64,000 nucleotides of DNA from Sinotaia quadrata (GCA_028829895.1 CM054180.1:92877135-92941134); one strand, 5' to 3'; shown: positions 34,061 through 47,814, counted from the stretch's first letter. The notes: a model not told the origin generated them from the letters alone. Program-made: numbers and translations.

Positions 34061-35575
34061 AGTGATGTAGGTAGTGTCTAAATTGTGAGAAATGGAAGTT
34101 GTTAATGTATACAGAGTAAATAATGGATGTAGATAAATTATAGCTCCATGAATTCAAATAGATATTTGAAAATTATAATTTTCGGAGTTTTGTTAGTTAA
34201 ATACATTTTTAAATAGCTATGATTGGCTACATACCCTAATTTAGAGCGAAATGGTTAATGTTAACATAGTAATAACCAATATAAGAACAGAATACAAGTA
34301 TGAAATAATAGTTTGAAATAAATCTCATATTCAAAACTAATTAAGGATTATATTATTAGCAGTAGTAGCACTTCCCTGTCTTTTGATATTTCGAAATGAA
34401 GGAAAGATGTATAGAGAATTTGTCGATATTTTGAAATAAGGGAAAATGTATAGAGTACTGGTTGATAGTTTGAAATAAAGTAAAATGTATAGAGTACTGG
34501 TTGATAGTTTGAAATAAAGTAAAGATATTTAATGAATTTGTTGCACATACATGTATGTCTAATTGTTGTGATAAAACATAATTTGTGGGAAATCATTTAA
34601 TAAAATATTATGTATTATCACTATTTATAACGTTTAAGAAATCATATCATACAAATATATTATATGTAATATTATATCACTGGTTAGTGTTTGTAAAATA
34701 TCATGATATAAAGTATATTATATATTATCACTGTTTATAATTTATCAGAGATCATATCAAATACATATATTATAAATTATCATTGTTTCTGGGGTTAACC
34801 ATAGACAATCTTTCAGACAAAGTTCATTTCCATTCCTCTCAGGCACGGGTTGAGAGTTTGACAGCAGTGAGATATCTTATCTAAATGATGACATACACTC
34901 GAGGTTGAAGAGAAGCGAGTTTATGCAAAGGAAAAACACTTTATAATTGTATACTGAAAGACTGAGGAAGGCTGTCATTATGAATGGTTTTCTTTGTCGA
35001 CCTAGCATTCTGCTTTGCGTCTATTTGTCTAGCTAACAGTCTACTTCCATTGTGGACCGAACATTCTACTGTCTGCCAGTCTAACATTCTTATTACTTCT
35101 ATTGTAGTTCTAACATTCTAATTTACTTATTTTTTCAATCTAACAATCTACTTTACCTCTATTGTCTATCTACATTTTACATTACTTCTATTGTCGACCT
35201 AACTTTCTATTTTATTTTTATTGTCGACCTAACATTATATTTTACTTTTTTATTTCAAAGAAAGGAGATGTTTGTGCACTTATCAAGAAATATAATATTT
35301 ATGTGAAGACAATATATTTATTAAGAAATGGAATATTTATATGAATATAATGTATTTATTAAGAAATGGAATATTCATGTGAAGACATTAAATGCCGATA
35401 TTTCTGGTGTTGGAGAAGTGTTGTTTTAAATATTTTTTTAAAGAATGTGAATTGTGAATATCTGAGTTTACAAAAAAAAATTCTTTGCATGTGACAAAAC
35501 CTTGACGAGAAAGATAATAATTATTAGATCTCATAATGTTAGTATACAAAGTTATGATTGTACAAAGTAAAGTGT
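34060..35575 (-). other. intron DNA of duplication unit 1, no exon seen
   Basis: AT-rich sequence with small repeats (TGTATAGAGTACTGGTTGAT near 34448-34505; GTCGACCTAAC near 35195-35230), nearly identical to 39160-40675. No splice-bounded open segment with domain features was found. Confidence 0.5.
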
Positions 35576-35576
35576 G

Positions 35577-36022
35577 ATTGGCGAGATGGTGCGCGCTTGA
35601 GGAGATGGAGAGAGCTTGGCCAGATGGATTGTTCATGGCGAGAAGGAATGTGCTTGGCCAGATGGAGCGTGATTGGTCACACGGAGCGTGCTTGACCAGA
35701 TGGAGCGTGCTTGGCCAGACGGAGCATGACTGGCCATATGGAGAATGCTTGACCAGATGGAAGCGTTCATGGCGAGATGGAGCATGCTTGGCCACATGGA
35801 AAGTGCTTGGCCACATGGAGCGTGCTTAGCCTTATGGAGCGTTCATGGCGAGATGGAGTGTTGCTTGGCCATATGGAGCGTGTATGGCGAGATGGAGCGT
35901 GCATGGTGAGATGGGGCGTGTTTGGCCTAATGGAGCGTGATTGGCGAGATGGAGCGTGTTTGGCCTTATGGAGCGTGCATGGCTAGATGGAGCGTGCTTG
36001 GCCAGATGGAGCGTGCATGGCA
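35577..36022. repeat. 19-20 bp array (block 2)
   Basis: Same AGATGGAGCGTGCTTGGCC family as block 1, about 23 copies. Confidence 0.9.
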
Positions 36023-36173
36023 AAATGTTCTATAATTATCCATTTATGTTATGGAAATTAATAACTAACATTAACGAAACACGATACGATTAAGCAACAG
36101 TGATTTTGAAAACTGATAACAAGCTAACACAACATTGAATGATTCTAGTAAGTTAAGAAAATTAACGACTTAC

Positions 36174-36290
36174 GATTACAAACTCCACACGTCTTTGGGC
36201 AGATAGCTCGAATCAAAGCATCGTCACAGTTGTCTTTAAAGTCATCAGTACAACTCCCAATATAATGATCTCTACATTCTGTAGTCACGT
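36174..36290 (-). CDS. modular gene: ShKT domain exon 4
   Basis: 117 nt, phase 1-1, splice sites the same as exon 5. Encodes DVTTECRDHYIGSC, then DDFKDNC and AICPKTCGVCN; all six cysteines present. Near-identity to exons 3 and 5 and shared flanks show it arose with the 4-5 kb tandem duplication. Confidence 0.9.
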
Positions 36291-36621
36291 CTGAAACATT
36301 AATGCAATTAAACGATGAAATGTAAGAGACTAAATCAAAAGCCATTAGTGCAATCAGTACTAATCACATTTAAGAGACTAAATCAAAAGCCTTTAGTGCA
36401 ATCAGTACTATCACATTTAAGAGACTAAGAGTACATTGCGAGTAATGACACCAGTTTAACTACATCAGGAAATGAAAAAAGAAACAAAAGCAACACATGG
36501 AATAGAGAGAGAAGAGTGGCGAAAAAAAAAGACAGGAAAATTATAGTTTTACTTTACATCAGAAATAGTTTCAACTTTGGATAAATGAATAGATGGTTGA
36601 GTAACTGACGTACACACATAG

Positions 36622-36909
<288 letters not shown>

Positions 36910-36979
36910 GGCAGAAGGAATGAAATAGTGAACTTATGCCAAACAATTAATTGATGAAAATAAAAGACTCGGGCCGTAC

Positions 36980-37006
36980 CAGTTGGTAATGCAGTAGGTG
37001 GCTCAT
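36980..37006 (-). CDS. modular gene: 27-nt linker exon, copy 2
   Basis: Acceptor TATGTACACAG, donor ACTG/GTACGG, phase 1-1. With border codons it encodes [10 protein letters not shown]. The acidic start, prolines and PTG end resemble the 48-51 nt linkers. A 27-nt exon is tiny, so support rests on splice sites, phase and duplication. Confidence 0.55.
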
Positions 37007-37297
37007 CTGTGTACATAAGAGAGAGATTTATTTTTGAATATGCAGTCAATTACATAATGAGTGCAGATATTCAAACTCACAAATATTTAAGGCTGTGTTC
37101 CTTAAGGGAATAATGACAAGTAATATACACAGAAAGAGACAGGTACACAGAAACGAAAGGATGGATATACGGATCAATGGGTGGATTGACCAATGGATGA
37201 ATTAATTAATGAATGGAAGAAAGGATTGATAGATAGATGGATAGGGACGGACAGGAATTCAGACAGGAAGGACAGACGGACGGACGTGTGGGTGGAC

Positions 37298-37565
<268 letters not shown>

Positions 37566-37635
37566 GGCAGAAGGAATGAAATAGTGAACTTATGCCAAAC
37601 AATTAATTGATGAAAATAAAAGACTCGGGCCGTAC

Positions 37636-37662
37636 CAGTTGGTAATGCAGTAGGTGGCTCAT
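37636..37662 (-). CDS. modular gene: 27-nt linker exon, copy 1
   Basis: Same 27 bases and splice sites as the copy at 36980-37006, and comes first in transcript order. Both copies are phase 1-1, so including either, both or neither keeps the frame. Confidence 0.55.
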
Positions 37663-37952
37663 CTGTGTACATAAGAGAGAGATTTATTTTTGAATATGCA
37701 GTTAATTACATAATGAGTGCAGATATTCAAACTCACAAATATTTAAGGCTGTGTTCCTTAAGGGAATAATGACAAGTAATATACACAGAAAGAGACAGGT
37801 ACACAGAAACGAAAGGATGGATAGACGGATCAATGGGTGGATTGACCAATGGATGAATTAATTAATGAATGGAAGAAAGGATTGATGGTTGGATGGATAG
37901 GGACGGACAGAAAGACAGACAGGAAGGACAGACGGACGGACGTGTGGGTGGA

Positions 37953-38218
<266 letters not shown>

Positions 38219-38564
38219 CTGGTAGATAGCCTGGTAGAACTATGCGCGATGAAGATAGTACATTATACCGAGAAATATAGTAACTAGAATAATTGCAAAT
38301 CGAGTCTAGAGAATTTTGTTTTCCTTAAAAATTGCATATGGAATGATGATAGAAAGAATTCTTTGTCCCTCTATTAAACACTAATTTTAATAATATACAA
38401 TACAATCATAATCAACTTGTCATCACCTTCCCCTTCTAATGTACTATTCCCATTCGAAACATATGCCGATTTAATCGCATCAAACTATTCCATTTAATTT
38501 GATTAGTTTTCTAATCACCATAAAATTGAAATGAAGGAGGATTGGCATGTATAGATGAAGTGAA

Positions 38565-39160
38565 AGTCCATAGTTCAATAAATGGACATAGTTAAATCTT
38601 CTAGTTCAATAAATGGACACAGTTACATTTTCTAGTGCAATAAATGGACACAGTTAAATCTTCTAGTGCAATAAATGGACACAATCAAAACCTCTAGTGC
38701 AATAAATGGACACAGTTAAATCTTCTAGTGCAATAATTAGACACAATCAAAACCTCTAGTGCAATAATTAGACACAATCAAAACCTCTAGTGCAATAAAT
38801 AGACACAATCAAAATCTCTAGTTTAATAAATGGACACAGTTAAATCTTCTAGTGCAATAAATGGGCACAGTGAAAACCTCTAGTGTAATAAATGGATACA
38901 GTTAAAACCTCTAATGCAATAAATGGATAAAAAATCTCTGCAATACATAGACACTGTTAAAACCTCTAGTGCAATAAATTTATGAAGAGAAAATCCATAG
39001 CGTAATAAATGGCCATACTTAATACCTATAGTGCAAACAAAATGGATATAGTTACAGTCAATAGTGTAATAAATGACATAGTTAATACCTAGTGCAATAG
39101 ATGTATGTAGTTAATGTCTGTAGTGAAATAAACGGATACAAGTATGTCCATAGTCTAATA
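38565..39160. repeat. 31-bp minisatellite (unit 2 copy)
   Basis: Homologue of 33405-34060 with a different copy order and number. Confidence 0.9.
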
Positions 39161-40675
39161 GAGTGATGTAGGTAGTGTCTAAATTGTGAGAAATGGAAGT
39201 TGTTAATGTATACAGAGTAAATAATGGATGTAGATAAATTATAGCTCCATGAATTCAAATAGATATTTGAAAATTATAATTTTCGGAGTTTTGTTAGTTA
39301 AATACATTTTTAAATAGCTATGATTGGCTACATACCCTAATTTAGAGCGAAATGGTTAATGTTAACATAATAATAACCAATATAAGAACATAATACAAGT
39401 ATGAAATAATAGTTTGAAATAAATATCATATTCAAAACTAATTAAGGATTATATTATTAGCAGTAGTAGCACTTCCCTGTCTTTTGATATTTCGAAATGA
39501 AGGAAAGATGTATAGAGAATTTGTCGATATTTTGAAATCAAGGGAAAATGTATAGAGTACTGGTTGATAGTTTGAAATAAAGGAAAATGTATAGAGTACT
39601 GGTTGATAGTTTGAAATATAGTAAAGATATTTAATGAATTTGTTGCACATACATGTATGTCTAATTGTTGTGATAAAACATAATTTGTGGGAAATCATTT
39701 AATAAAATATTATGTATTATCACTATTTATAACGTTTAAGAAATCATATCATACAAATATATTATATGTAATATTATATCACTGGTTAGTGTTTGTAAAA
39801 TATCATGATATAAAGTATATTATATATTATCACTGTTTATAATTTATCAGAGATCATATCAAACACATATATTATAAATTATCATTGTTTCTGGGTTTAA
39901 CCATAGACAATCTTTCAGACAAAGTTCATTTCCATTCCTCTCAGGCACGGGTTGAGAGTTTGACAGCAGTGAGATATCTTATCTAAATGATGACATACAC
40001 TCGAGGTTGAAGAGAAGCGAGTTTATGCAAAGGAAAAACACTTTATAATTGTATACTGAAAGACTGAGGAAGGCTGTCATTATGAATGGTTTTCTTTGTC
40101 GACCTAGCATTCTGCTTTGCGTCTATTTGTCTAGCTAACAGTCTACTTCCATTGTGGACCGAACATTCTACTGTCTGCCAGTCTAACATTCTTATTACTT
40201 CTATTGTAGTTCTAACATTCTAATTTACTTATTTTTTCGATCTAACAATCTACTTTACCTCTATTGTCTATCTACATTTTACATTACTTCTATTGTCGAC
40301 CTAACTTTCTATTTTATTTTTATTGTCGACCTAACATTATATTTTACTTTTTTATTTCAAAGAAAGGAGATGTTTGTGCACTTATCAAGAAATATAATAT
40401 TTATGTGAAGACAATATATTTATTAAGAAATGGAATATTTATATGAATATAATGTATTTATTAAGAAATGGAATATTCATGTGAAAACATTAAATGCCGA
40501 TATTTCTGGTGTTGGAGAAGTGTTGTTTTAAATATTTTTAAAGAATGTGAATTGTGAATATCTGAATTTACAAAAAAAAATTATTTGCATGTGACAAAAC
40601 CTTGACGAGAAAGATTATAATTATTAGATCTCATAATGTTAGTATACAAAGTTATGATTGTACAAAGTAAAGTGT
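39160..40675 (-). other. intron DNA of duplication unit 2, no exon seen
   Basis: Nearly base-for-base copy of 34060-35575, differing by scattered substitutions and short indels. Confidence 0.5.
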
Positions 40676-40676
40676 G

Positions 40677-40918
40677 ATTGGCGAGATGGTGCACGCTTGA
40701 GATGGAGATGGAGAGAGCTTGGCCAGATGGATTGTTCATGGCGAGAAGGAATGTGCTTGGCCAGATGGAGCGTGATTGGTCACATGGAGCGTGCTTGACC
40801 AGATGGAGCGTGCTTGGCCAGACGGAGCATGACTGGCCATATGGAGAGTGCTTGACCAGATGGGAGCGTGCATGGCGAGATGGAGCGTGCTTTGCCAGAT
40901 GGAGCGTGCATGACAAAC
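40677..40918. repeat. 19-20 bp array (block 3)
   Basis: Shorter version of the AGATGGAGCGTGCTTGGCC array, about 12 copies. Confidence 0.9.
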
Positions 40919-41066
40919 TGTTCTATAATTATCCATTTATGTTATGGAAATTAATAACTAACATTAACGAAACACGATACGATTAAGCAACAGTGATTTT
41001 GAAAACTGATGACACGCTAACACAACATTGAATTATTCTAGTAAGTTAAGAAAATTAACGACTTAC

Positions 41067-41183
41067 GATAACAAACTCCACACGTCTTTGGGCAGATAGC
41101 TCGAATCAAAGCATCGTCACAGTTGTCTTTAAAGTCATCAATGCAACTCCCAATATAATGATCTCTACATTCTGTTGTCACGT
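41067..41183 (-). CDS. modular gene: ShKT domain exon 3
   Basis: 117 nt, phase 1-1, acceptor TTAATGTTTCAG and donor TATC/GTAAGT. All six cysteines are kept (TECRDHYIGSC, DDFKDNC, AICPKTCGVC). Relative to exons 4 and 5 the residue after GVC is Tyr instead of Asn, and Thr has become Ile after GSC. Homology to units 1 and 2 ends near 41290. Confidence 0.9.
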
Positions 41184-41461
41184 CTGAAACATTAATGCAA
41201 TTAAACGATGACATTTAAGAGACTAAATCAAAAGCCATTAGTGCAATCAGTACTATCACATTTAAGAGACTAAATCAAAAGCCATTATGGCACTAAACAA
41301 TAAATATTAAGAGAATATAATTAATAGTTTGTTGATAGTGAAAATAAAACTCAGAAACATACTTAGTGAACACAAATAATCTGTGATTTACGTATAACTC
41401 ATTACGTAGATCAGACAGAGTTCATAATTACAGTGTTCTTTCTCCAAACGTGATTACTTAC

Positions 41462-41578
41462 CTGGACAGTTTTGACAAGTCCGCGGACAGATTGCACTAA
41501 TAAAGGGGTCACCACAACCATCAGGAAAATCAGCTGTACAATTTCCTAGATAATGGTCAAAGCACTCCGTGGTTACAT
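41462..41578 (-). CDS. modular gene: ShKT domain exon 2
   Basis: 117 nt, phase 1-1, acceptor TTGTTTGGCAG, donor CCAG/GTAAGT. Encodes DVTTECFDHYLGNC, then ADFPDGC and AICPRTCQNC, a diverged but complete six-cysteine ShKT domain. The intron to exon 3 is only 278 bases, the shortest in the gene. Confidence 0.9.
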
Positions 41579-41689
41579 CTGCCAAACAACAAAGCAATGA
41601 CTATTACTTGATGAATCAAAGACGTATACACTCCGGTAATTAGGATAGCATGGTAGTGGCATTTATGTTTTTCTTAAAAAGTAATAATA

Positions 41690-42045
41690 ATCTGTATGCT
41701 GCTGAATGTAATCTAACAAAAAAGCAAATAACTATATAAACAGTTAAATGAAATCAACAGTCATCATTTTGTAGTACCTATTTGGTATTAATGGAAAAAG
41801 ACAAGTCACAATAAACAGTTAAATGAAATCAACAGTCATCATTTTGTACCTAACTGGTATTAATGGAAAAAGACAAGTCACAATAAACAGTTAAATGAAA
41901 TCAACATTCATCATTTTGTAGTACCTAACTGGTATTAATGGAAAAAGACAAGTCACAATAAACAGTTAAATGAAATCAACAGTCATCATTTTGTAGTACC
42001 TAACTGGTATTAATGGAAAAAGACAAGTCACAATAACAGTTACAC
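41690..42045. repeat. about 75-bp repeat, 4 copies
   Basis: Unit contains AACAGTTAAATGAAATCAAC, AGTCATCATTTTGTA and GGAAAAAGACAAGTCACAAT. Confidence 0.9.
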
Positions 42046-42224
42046 TAGTTGAAAACCTAGAAACAAACAATGTATAACAATGTTACTATGGCAATTGTGT
42101 GTATACGAATGAAAGTCTACATGATTTGTGTAACACGCAAGGCTCGCGCACTCTACAATCTGGAACTGGGCTAAAGTTATAGCAGTGTATGAGTCATCCA
42201 AGATCTGGCCTTTAATGCTTTAGT

Positions 42225-42375
42225 TACAAGCAGTGGTTCTTACACCACACACACAAAAATATAATGAATAGTTTGTTGATAAAACTTTAGTTACAAACAG
42301 TGGTTCTTACACCACACACACAAAAATATAATGAATAGTTTGTTGATAGTGAAAATAAAACTCAGAAAATACTTA
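42225..42375. repeat. about 65-bp duplication
   Basis: ACAAACAGTGGTTCTTACAC followed by ACACACACAAAAATATAATG occurs twice. A related AGTTTGTTGATAGTGAAAAT string is also at 41328. Confidence 0.8.
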
Positions 42376-42582
42376 GTGAACACAAATGCAACAAACAGTT
42401 GTGTCTATTTTTTAGACTGCGAAGATAATATGCATTTATGAAGTCTGTAATTTAAGATATATAGTCGCTCTTGTGTGTGTATTTATGCGTGTCTGTGAGT
42501 ACGTGAGTGCATATGTGATCCTTCCGTTTGTTCTATCTTAATTCTAGGTATGTAGCGGTATATCTCATGAAATATGCCCCAT

Positions 42583-43198
42583 TGTTTTCTGTAATTGTTA
42601 GTCGGCCTATTAATCTAGCCACAGTACAGAATCTACATTGTTTTCTGTAATTGATAGTCGGCCTATTAATCTAGCCACAGTACAGAATCTACATTGTTTT
42701 CTGTAATTGATAGTCGGCCTATTAATCTAGCCACAGTACAGAATCTACATTGTTTTCTGTAATTGATAGTCGGCTTATTAATCTAGCCACAGTACAGAAT
42801 CTACATTGTTTTCTGTAATTGATAGTCGGCCTATTAATCTAGCCACAGTACAGAATCTACATTGTTTTCTGTAATTGTTAGTCGGCCTATTAATCTAGCC
42901 ACAGTACAGAATCTACATTGTTTTCTGTAATTGTTAGTCGGCCTATTAATCTAGCCACAGTACAGAATCTACATTGTTTTCTGTAATTGTTAGTCGGCCT
43001 ATTAATCTAGCCACAGTACAGAATCTACATTGTTTTCTGTAATTGTTAGTCGGCCTATTAATCTAGCCACAGTACAGAATCTACATTGTTTTCTGTAATT
43101 GTTAGTCGGCCTATTAATCTAGCCACAGTACAGAATCTACATTGTTTTCTGTAATTGTTAGTCGGCCTATTAATCTAGCCACAGTACAGAATCTACAT
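42583..43198. repeat. 56-bp minisatellite, 11 copies
   Basis: Eleven 56-bp copies (616 bases) with unit GTAATTGTTAGTCGGCCTAT and AATCTAGCCACAGTACAGAA. Only a GTTAG/GATAG variant separates blocks of copies. Confidence 0.95.
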
Positions 43199-43229
43199 TT
43201 ATTTATAAGTGTCGTTCAAGACCTCTGCA

Positions 43230-43455
43230 CACGGTAAGATATTTGTCTCATAAGGCTGTGATATGAGACATGCCATAGCAGGGATGTGATATGAGACATG
43301 TCTCACAAGGCTGTGATATGAGACATGGCTTAACAAGTTGTGATATGGGACATATCTCACAAGGCTGTGATATGAGACATAGCTTAACAAGTTGTGTTAT
43401 GAGACATGGCTTAACAAGGATGTGATACGAGACATGTCTTAACAAGGGTGTATAC
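43230..43455. repeat. about 30-bp degenerate repeat
   Basis: Repeats of TGATATGAGACATG with CTTAACAAG or CTCACAAGGC, about 9 copies. Confidence 0.85.
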
Positions 43456-43459
43456 AAGT

Positions 43460-44150
43460 CTTACAAAATAATCCATATGAAATACCTTTACCGGTCCTCT
43501 TTGTGTTATGCATGAAGACAGGATTTCACTTGTCACTCTGCTTGATATCCCCAAAGATTTTAAAACTTAACTACTTTAAGTTTTATATATAATCTCTAGC
43601 ATGCACATGGCTGGTTAGAAAAATATAATATATGTCAATGTAGGAAATCCATCTCTGACGTCATCAGGTTTGGAATTTCTGAAGAATCTATCATTTGATC
43701 AGTTTATTCTCTACACACAACTCTCTCAGACATCTAGTGCCATTAAGCTACATGCTGGAGACATACAGTGCCATTTGTGACGATACTCAGCTGTGATGAT
43801 GCAAAAATCATTTCTTGTATCTACTGCACTAAGAGTGTATTTATGATGATGTCATGTGATAAACAAGAAGCTCTAAACGATTACAACTAAACGAATAAAT
43901 TCTTTGTATATCCCTGAATTCTCGAATATTAATATTTGCATTAGACATTATTTCAGAAAGGCAAGTATAATACGTTTTATTTAGTCAGCCCAAAACAACA
44001 TTCATTTCTTCCAACACTTTCACAGACAAAAATACATAAATTCTCGTGTTTTCGCTCTCTCTCAAGATTTGATTAATTCCTTTCTCTCATGTCTGCTTCA
44101 GTATACTTTCTGCAAACAAACACTTTAAAAAATTAAAATACAGCTGCCAA
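43460..44150. other. intron DNA, no exon seen
   Basis: Unique AT-rich sequence with no splice-bounded cysteine-rich segment on the minus strand. Confidence 0.5.
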
Positions 44151-44169
44151 GATTTATCTTACAGCTCCT

Positions 44170-44545
44170 AGCTGGCAGGATCTCTCTTACAGCCCCTATT
44201 TTCCAAGATCAATTTTACAAGCTCTAGCAGCTAGGACCTCTCCAACTGTCAGGATCTCTCTTACAGCCCCTATTTTCCAAGATCAATTTTACAAGCTCTA
44301 GCAGCTAGGACCTCTCCAACTGTCAGGATCTCTCTTACAGCCCCTATTTTCCAAGATCAATTTTACAAGCTCTAGCAGCTAGGACCTCTCCAACTGTCAG
44401 GATCTCTCTTACAGCCCCTATTTTCCAAGATCAATTTTACAAGCTCTAGCTGCTACGACCTCTCCAACTGTCAGGATCTCTCTTACAGCCCCTATTTTCC
44501 AAGATCAATTTTACAAGCTCTAGCTGCTACGACCTCTCCAACAGG
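44170..44545. repeat. 74-bp minisatellite, about 4-5 copies
   Basis: Unit contains CAGGATCTCTCTTACAGCCC and CTATTTTCCAAGATCAATTT. Confidence 0.92.
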
Positions 44546-44569
44546 ACCTAGCTGCAATGATCAATTTTA

Positions 44570-44830
44570 CAACCCATACTGTCAGGATCAATCTTACAGC
44601 CCTTAGCTGTCTGGATCAACCTTACAACCACTAGCTACCAGGATCAATCTTACAACCACTAGCTACCAGGATCAATCTTACAACCACTAGCTACCAGGAT
44701 CAATCTTACAACCACTAGCTACCAGGATCAATCTTACAACCACTAGCTACCAGGATCAATCTTACAACCACTAGCTACCAGGATCAATCTTACAACCACT
44801 AGCTACCAGGATCAATCTTACAACCACTAG
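44570..44830. repeat. 28-bp minisatellite, about 9 copies
   Basis: Unit CAATCTTACAACCACTAGCT with ACCAGGAT. It shares AAGATCAATTTTACA-like strings with the preceding 74-bp array, so the two probably have a common origin. Confidence 0.92.
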
Positions 44831-45231
44831 ACACCGATACACTGTTACTCGTCTGCCAAATTCACTGGCTCCTGTCCACTAATTCACTGGCTCCTGTCCT
44901 CTCAAACACAAGGTCTTCCACCTCCATTATCTTTTCCAATTTTAAAGAGTTTGCAAAATTACCAAGTACAGTTTACGTGAAATTATTAAAAAGCGTTTAA
45001 ACCATACATAAGACTCTAAATATTATTAGACATTATTATTACTGATTGTTGTTATTATTACTGTCGTGATTTTTCAATTTCATATTTTTAATGTTATTAT
45101 TATGATGATTATGTTAATAGTTGAGAATGGATTATCAGGGGTCAAATATTACTATTTTAATTTTTAAAATATCTTTGATATTTCTTGACCTCATGACACT
45201 TCCATCGCTTAAGTATAAAGTAACGACTCAC

Positions 45232-45348
45232 ATTTACAGTCTCCACACGTTTGTAAACAGATTTCATGAATCAATGGATCGTCACACCGTCCAGGAAAGT
45301 CCACGCTACAATTTCCTTCGTAATGGTCAACACACACTGAGGCACCAT
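45232..45348 (-). CDS. modular gene: ShKT domain exon 1
   Basis: 117 nt, phase 1-1, acceptor GTGTTCTAG, donor AAAT/GTGAGT. Encodes ASVCVDHYEGNC, then VDFPGRC and EICLQTCGDC; all six cysteines, most diverged of the five. It is the first ShKT in transcript order, directly after the linker exon at 45804. Confidence 0.88.
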
Positions 45349-45554
45349 CTAGAACACGTGAAGTGATAAATAACAAAACACGATCGTACTTTCACGACCA
45401 ACAACTGTAACAGTAACAACCATTTTATATCTGTAAATGTCAGTGATATATTGACAAAGTCATGCAGCTAGCAATGCATACATTTTTTGGATCTATTTTT
45501 ACATACAAACTGCACAGAGAGGATTTTGAAGGGGAGAGAGAAGATTTTATATAT

Positions 45555-45593
45555 ATATATATGCATATATACGCACGCACGCACGCACACACA

Positions 45594-45637
<44 letters not shown>
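45555..45637. repeat. TA then CA microsatellite
   Basis: Compound TA, ACGC and CA run of about 80 bases. Confidence 0.97.
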
Positions 45638-45638
<1 letters not shown>

Positions 45639-45803
45639 CTTATCTACATTTACAGATATCTACAGGTAGATAAATTATTGCTGTCATTGTTTTAAAATAT
45701 TCTATTATTAATTAAAGCAAAATAAAATCCTCCTAAATTAGTTTAAATATTAGTACCATGTTATGTGATTCATAATGTGTTACGTTGCACACAAACGACT
45801 TAC

Positions 45804-45845
45804 CAAAAGACTCGAAAGAACTTATGTCCCTTTTTAGAAGATCCC
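45804..45845 (-). CDS. modular gene: possible 42-nt linker exon
   Basis: Acceptor CACTTCTACAG, donor TTTG/GTAAGT, phase 1-1. It encodes GDLLKRDISSFESFG with border codons. The donor is a perfect consensus and the phase fits both neighbours. The composition is not Thr/Pro-rich like the other linkers and there is no second copy, so it is less certain. Confidence 0.45.
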
Positions 45846-46189
45846 CTGTAGAAGTGAATACATAAATAATTATATACTCATATTTACTCTTTTATTGAAA
45901 TATTTATTTTACTAATCAAATTTTATTAATTATTATAAGTATTATGATTAGTATTTATTTGTAGATTTTCAACTAAGTGAACTATACAATTACATTATAA
46001 GTATTAAGATTGTTATTTATTTGTAGATTTGTACAGGTAAGTGAACTATAGCACTTGTAAGTATTATGATTAGTATTTATTTGTAGATTTGCTGCTGATA
46101 ATGAATAATATTGCTATTAACTGTTTATTAAATATTTTATTAACCTTCCGTTCTTTTGTTGTAAATCTGGACTATTGAAGGTTTTACGA

Positions 46190-47020
46190 AAGCTGTTCTT
46201 AGCGGTAGGGTAGGTATGACGTCATTTTCCAGCAGTGAAGAGTGATTGTTTCGGATTTAACACTTTCTCTCTGTTGAGCTCTTGATGTTTCATCAGTTTG
46301 TTGCACAAATTGACCATGGATGGTGTTTCTGACTACAGTGTTAATAAAGTGTGCTGATTTGTGTGATTGTTGTTTAATAGTGCTCTACTGTAGCAGGTGA
46401 CAAGAGAATAAATATGACAATGTCAAAATATCTTTCTTTATTGAAAGACGGTACAATGACAGGATTATAAATTAAAATGATTCTAATACATTAATAGTTG
46501 TGTTTACATCTGTGCAAAGTGTTCCTTATTTTGCGTTTGTTGAAAATACCAATCAAAATATACTTTTTAATGTGTCATTTAAATGTCAAATGTTAATTTT
46601 CAAGACAACATCCTACCTAATGAGGGTAATGTCGTTTGTAAGGTTGTTATCAAAGTCGTTGCCGAGAAAAGCAGGTCTTGATTGGATGAAGTCAGTACCT
46701 CAGACACAGTCAAGTCTTGCACACACAGGTCATTCTCACAACAATAGTGACATGCGTGGGCCGAAGGAATCACCGCTGGGTCACATGCCTCATGATTCTT
46801 GGCATTTTCAGTTTGACAATGCTGGTTTCGAGTAAAGAACACGTTACATATTAGTTTTGATTCCATAAAGGTTTCATCCTGATCAAGTAAAACGCAGCGC
46901 GAAATGGGTTACAAAACATTCGTCTTGCTCAAATATCAATTATTGTCACGAAAGTCTCATCACGATCAGTGCCTAAGTGGTTCAAAATACGTAATGAAAA
47001 TGCATCTAGCACACATTTAG
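46190..47020 (-). repeat. three-finger module segment (copy 2), exon-C end
   Basis: Collinear with 57870-58450 and 17990-18600. Shared blocks are CTACTGTAGCAGGTG, the following GTCAAAA-TTTCTTT stretch, the exon, and the region after it (GGTTTCATCCTGATCAA, GGGTTACAAAAC). Confidence 0.75.
46617..46821 (-). CDS. modular gene: three-finger domain 2, exon C (type 1)
   Basis: 205 nt, entering in phase 0 and leaving in phase 1 (donor TTAG/GTAGGA). It begins HCQTENAKNHEACDPAVIPS after acceptor AACCAG and continues HACHYCCENDLCVQ, six cysteines ending in the Ly6-like CC-x(3)-LC pattern. A Ser/Thr-rich stretch (SATTLITTLQTTLPSL) follows as a stalk. With exons A (55653-55816) and B (48522-48584) it completes a 12-cysteine domain. 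Confidence 0.82.
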
Positions 47021-47099
47021 ACAGGTCCTATTCAATATTTTATTGTGAATATATGCCTTAGTCATCTATAGATTTTTCAAACTAAACCATATGATAAAC

Positions 47100-47455
47100 A
47101 CCTAACCCAAACTATTGAATTTCACATACAATTAGCCACAAACTATTGAATATCACATACAATTAGCCACAAACTATTGAATATCACATACAATTAGTCA
47201 CAAACTATTGAATATCACATACAATAAGCCACAAACTATTGAATATCACATAAAATTACCCAGAAACTATTGAATAAGTTACATACAATTAGCCACAAAC
47301 TATTGAATATAACATACAATTAGCCACAAACTATTGAATATCACATACACTTAGCCACAAACTGTTGAAAAAGTCACATACAGTTAGCCACAAACTATTG
47401 AATAAGTCACATACAATCAGCCACAAACTATTGAATGTCAATGCAATTAGCCACA
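47100..47455. repeat. 31-bp minisatellite, about 11 copies
   Basis: Unit contains CACAAACTATTGAATATCAC and ATACAATTAGC. Decayed single copies of a related string lie at 58610-58800 in the paralogous module. Confidence 0.88.
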
Positions 47456-47814
47456 ATTATTATAGGTATATAGTCCATATGAGGCATCCTGTAAAACCAG
47501 ACGTTTCTGATTATTAAAGTAAATTATATTTATGAGAGTTATCATATTCGCAATTGTTTATTTGTGTACAAAATGCCTATTTCAGTTTACAAAAAATATC
47601 TAATGAAAACTAATTCATGGTTACAACTGTTTTCAATACTATGTTTATGGACGAAATAAAACATTGTGAACAATTATATATGTTAAACATTATAATGTTT
47701 CTTAATTTTAAAGATGACAATAAGTAAAACTGATTTTAATAAGAAAATATACAAAATGCGATTTCGTGCAAACACTAAGTTTTAATAGTCACAGTACTTT
47801 CCATTTCTACACCT

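Larger units (their letters stand above)
32095..36025 (-). repeat. tandem duplication unit 1 (3.93 kb) with ShKT exon
   Basis: This unit starts with the block AATTATCCATTTATGTTATG (32104) and is repeated at 36034 and again, partly, at 40926. Inside, in plus order: ShKT exon, GATA microsatellite, a 31-bp AATAAATGGACACAG array, unique AT-rich DNA, and the 19-20 bp array. Most of the non-repetitive sequence matches unit 2 base for base. Confidence 0.95.

Noticed and set aside
31556..36023. Frames rich in LHLAKHAPSSHARS or WPDGACL peptides
   Set aside because: Generated by the 19-20 bp array on either strand; no acceptor or donor and no domain.
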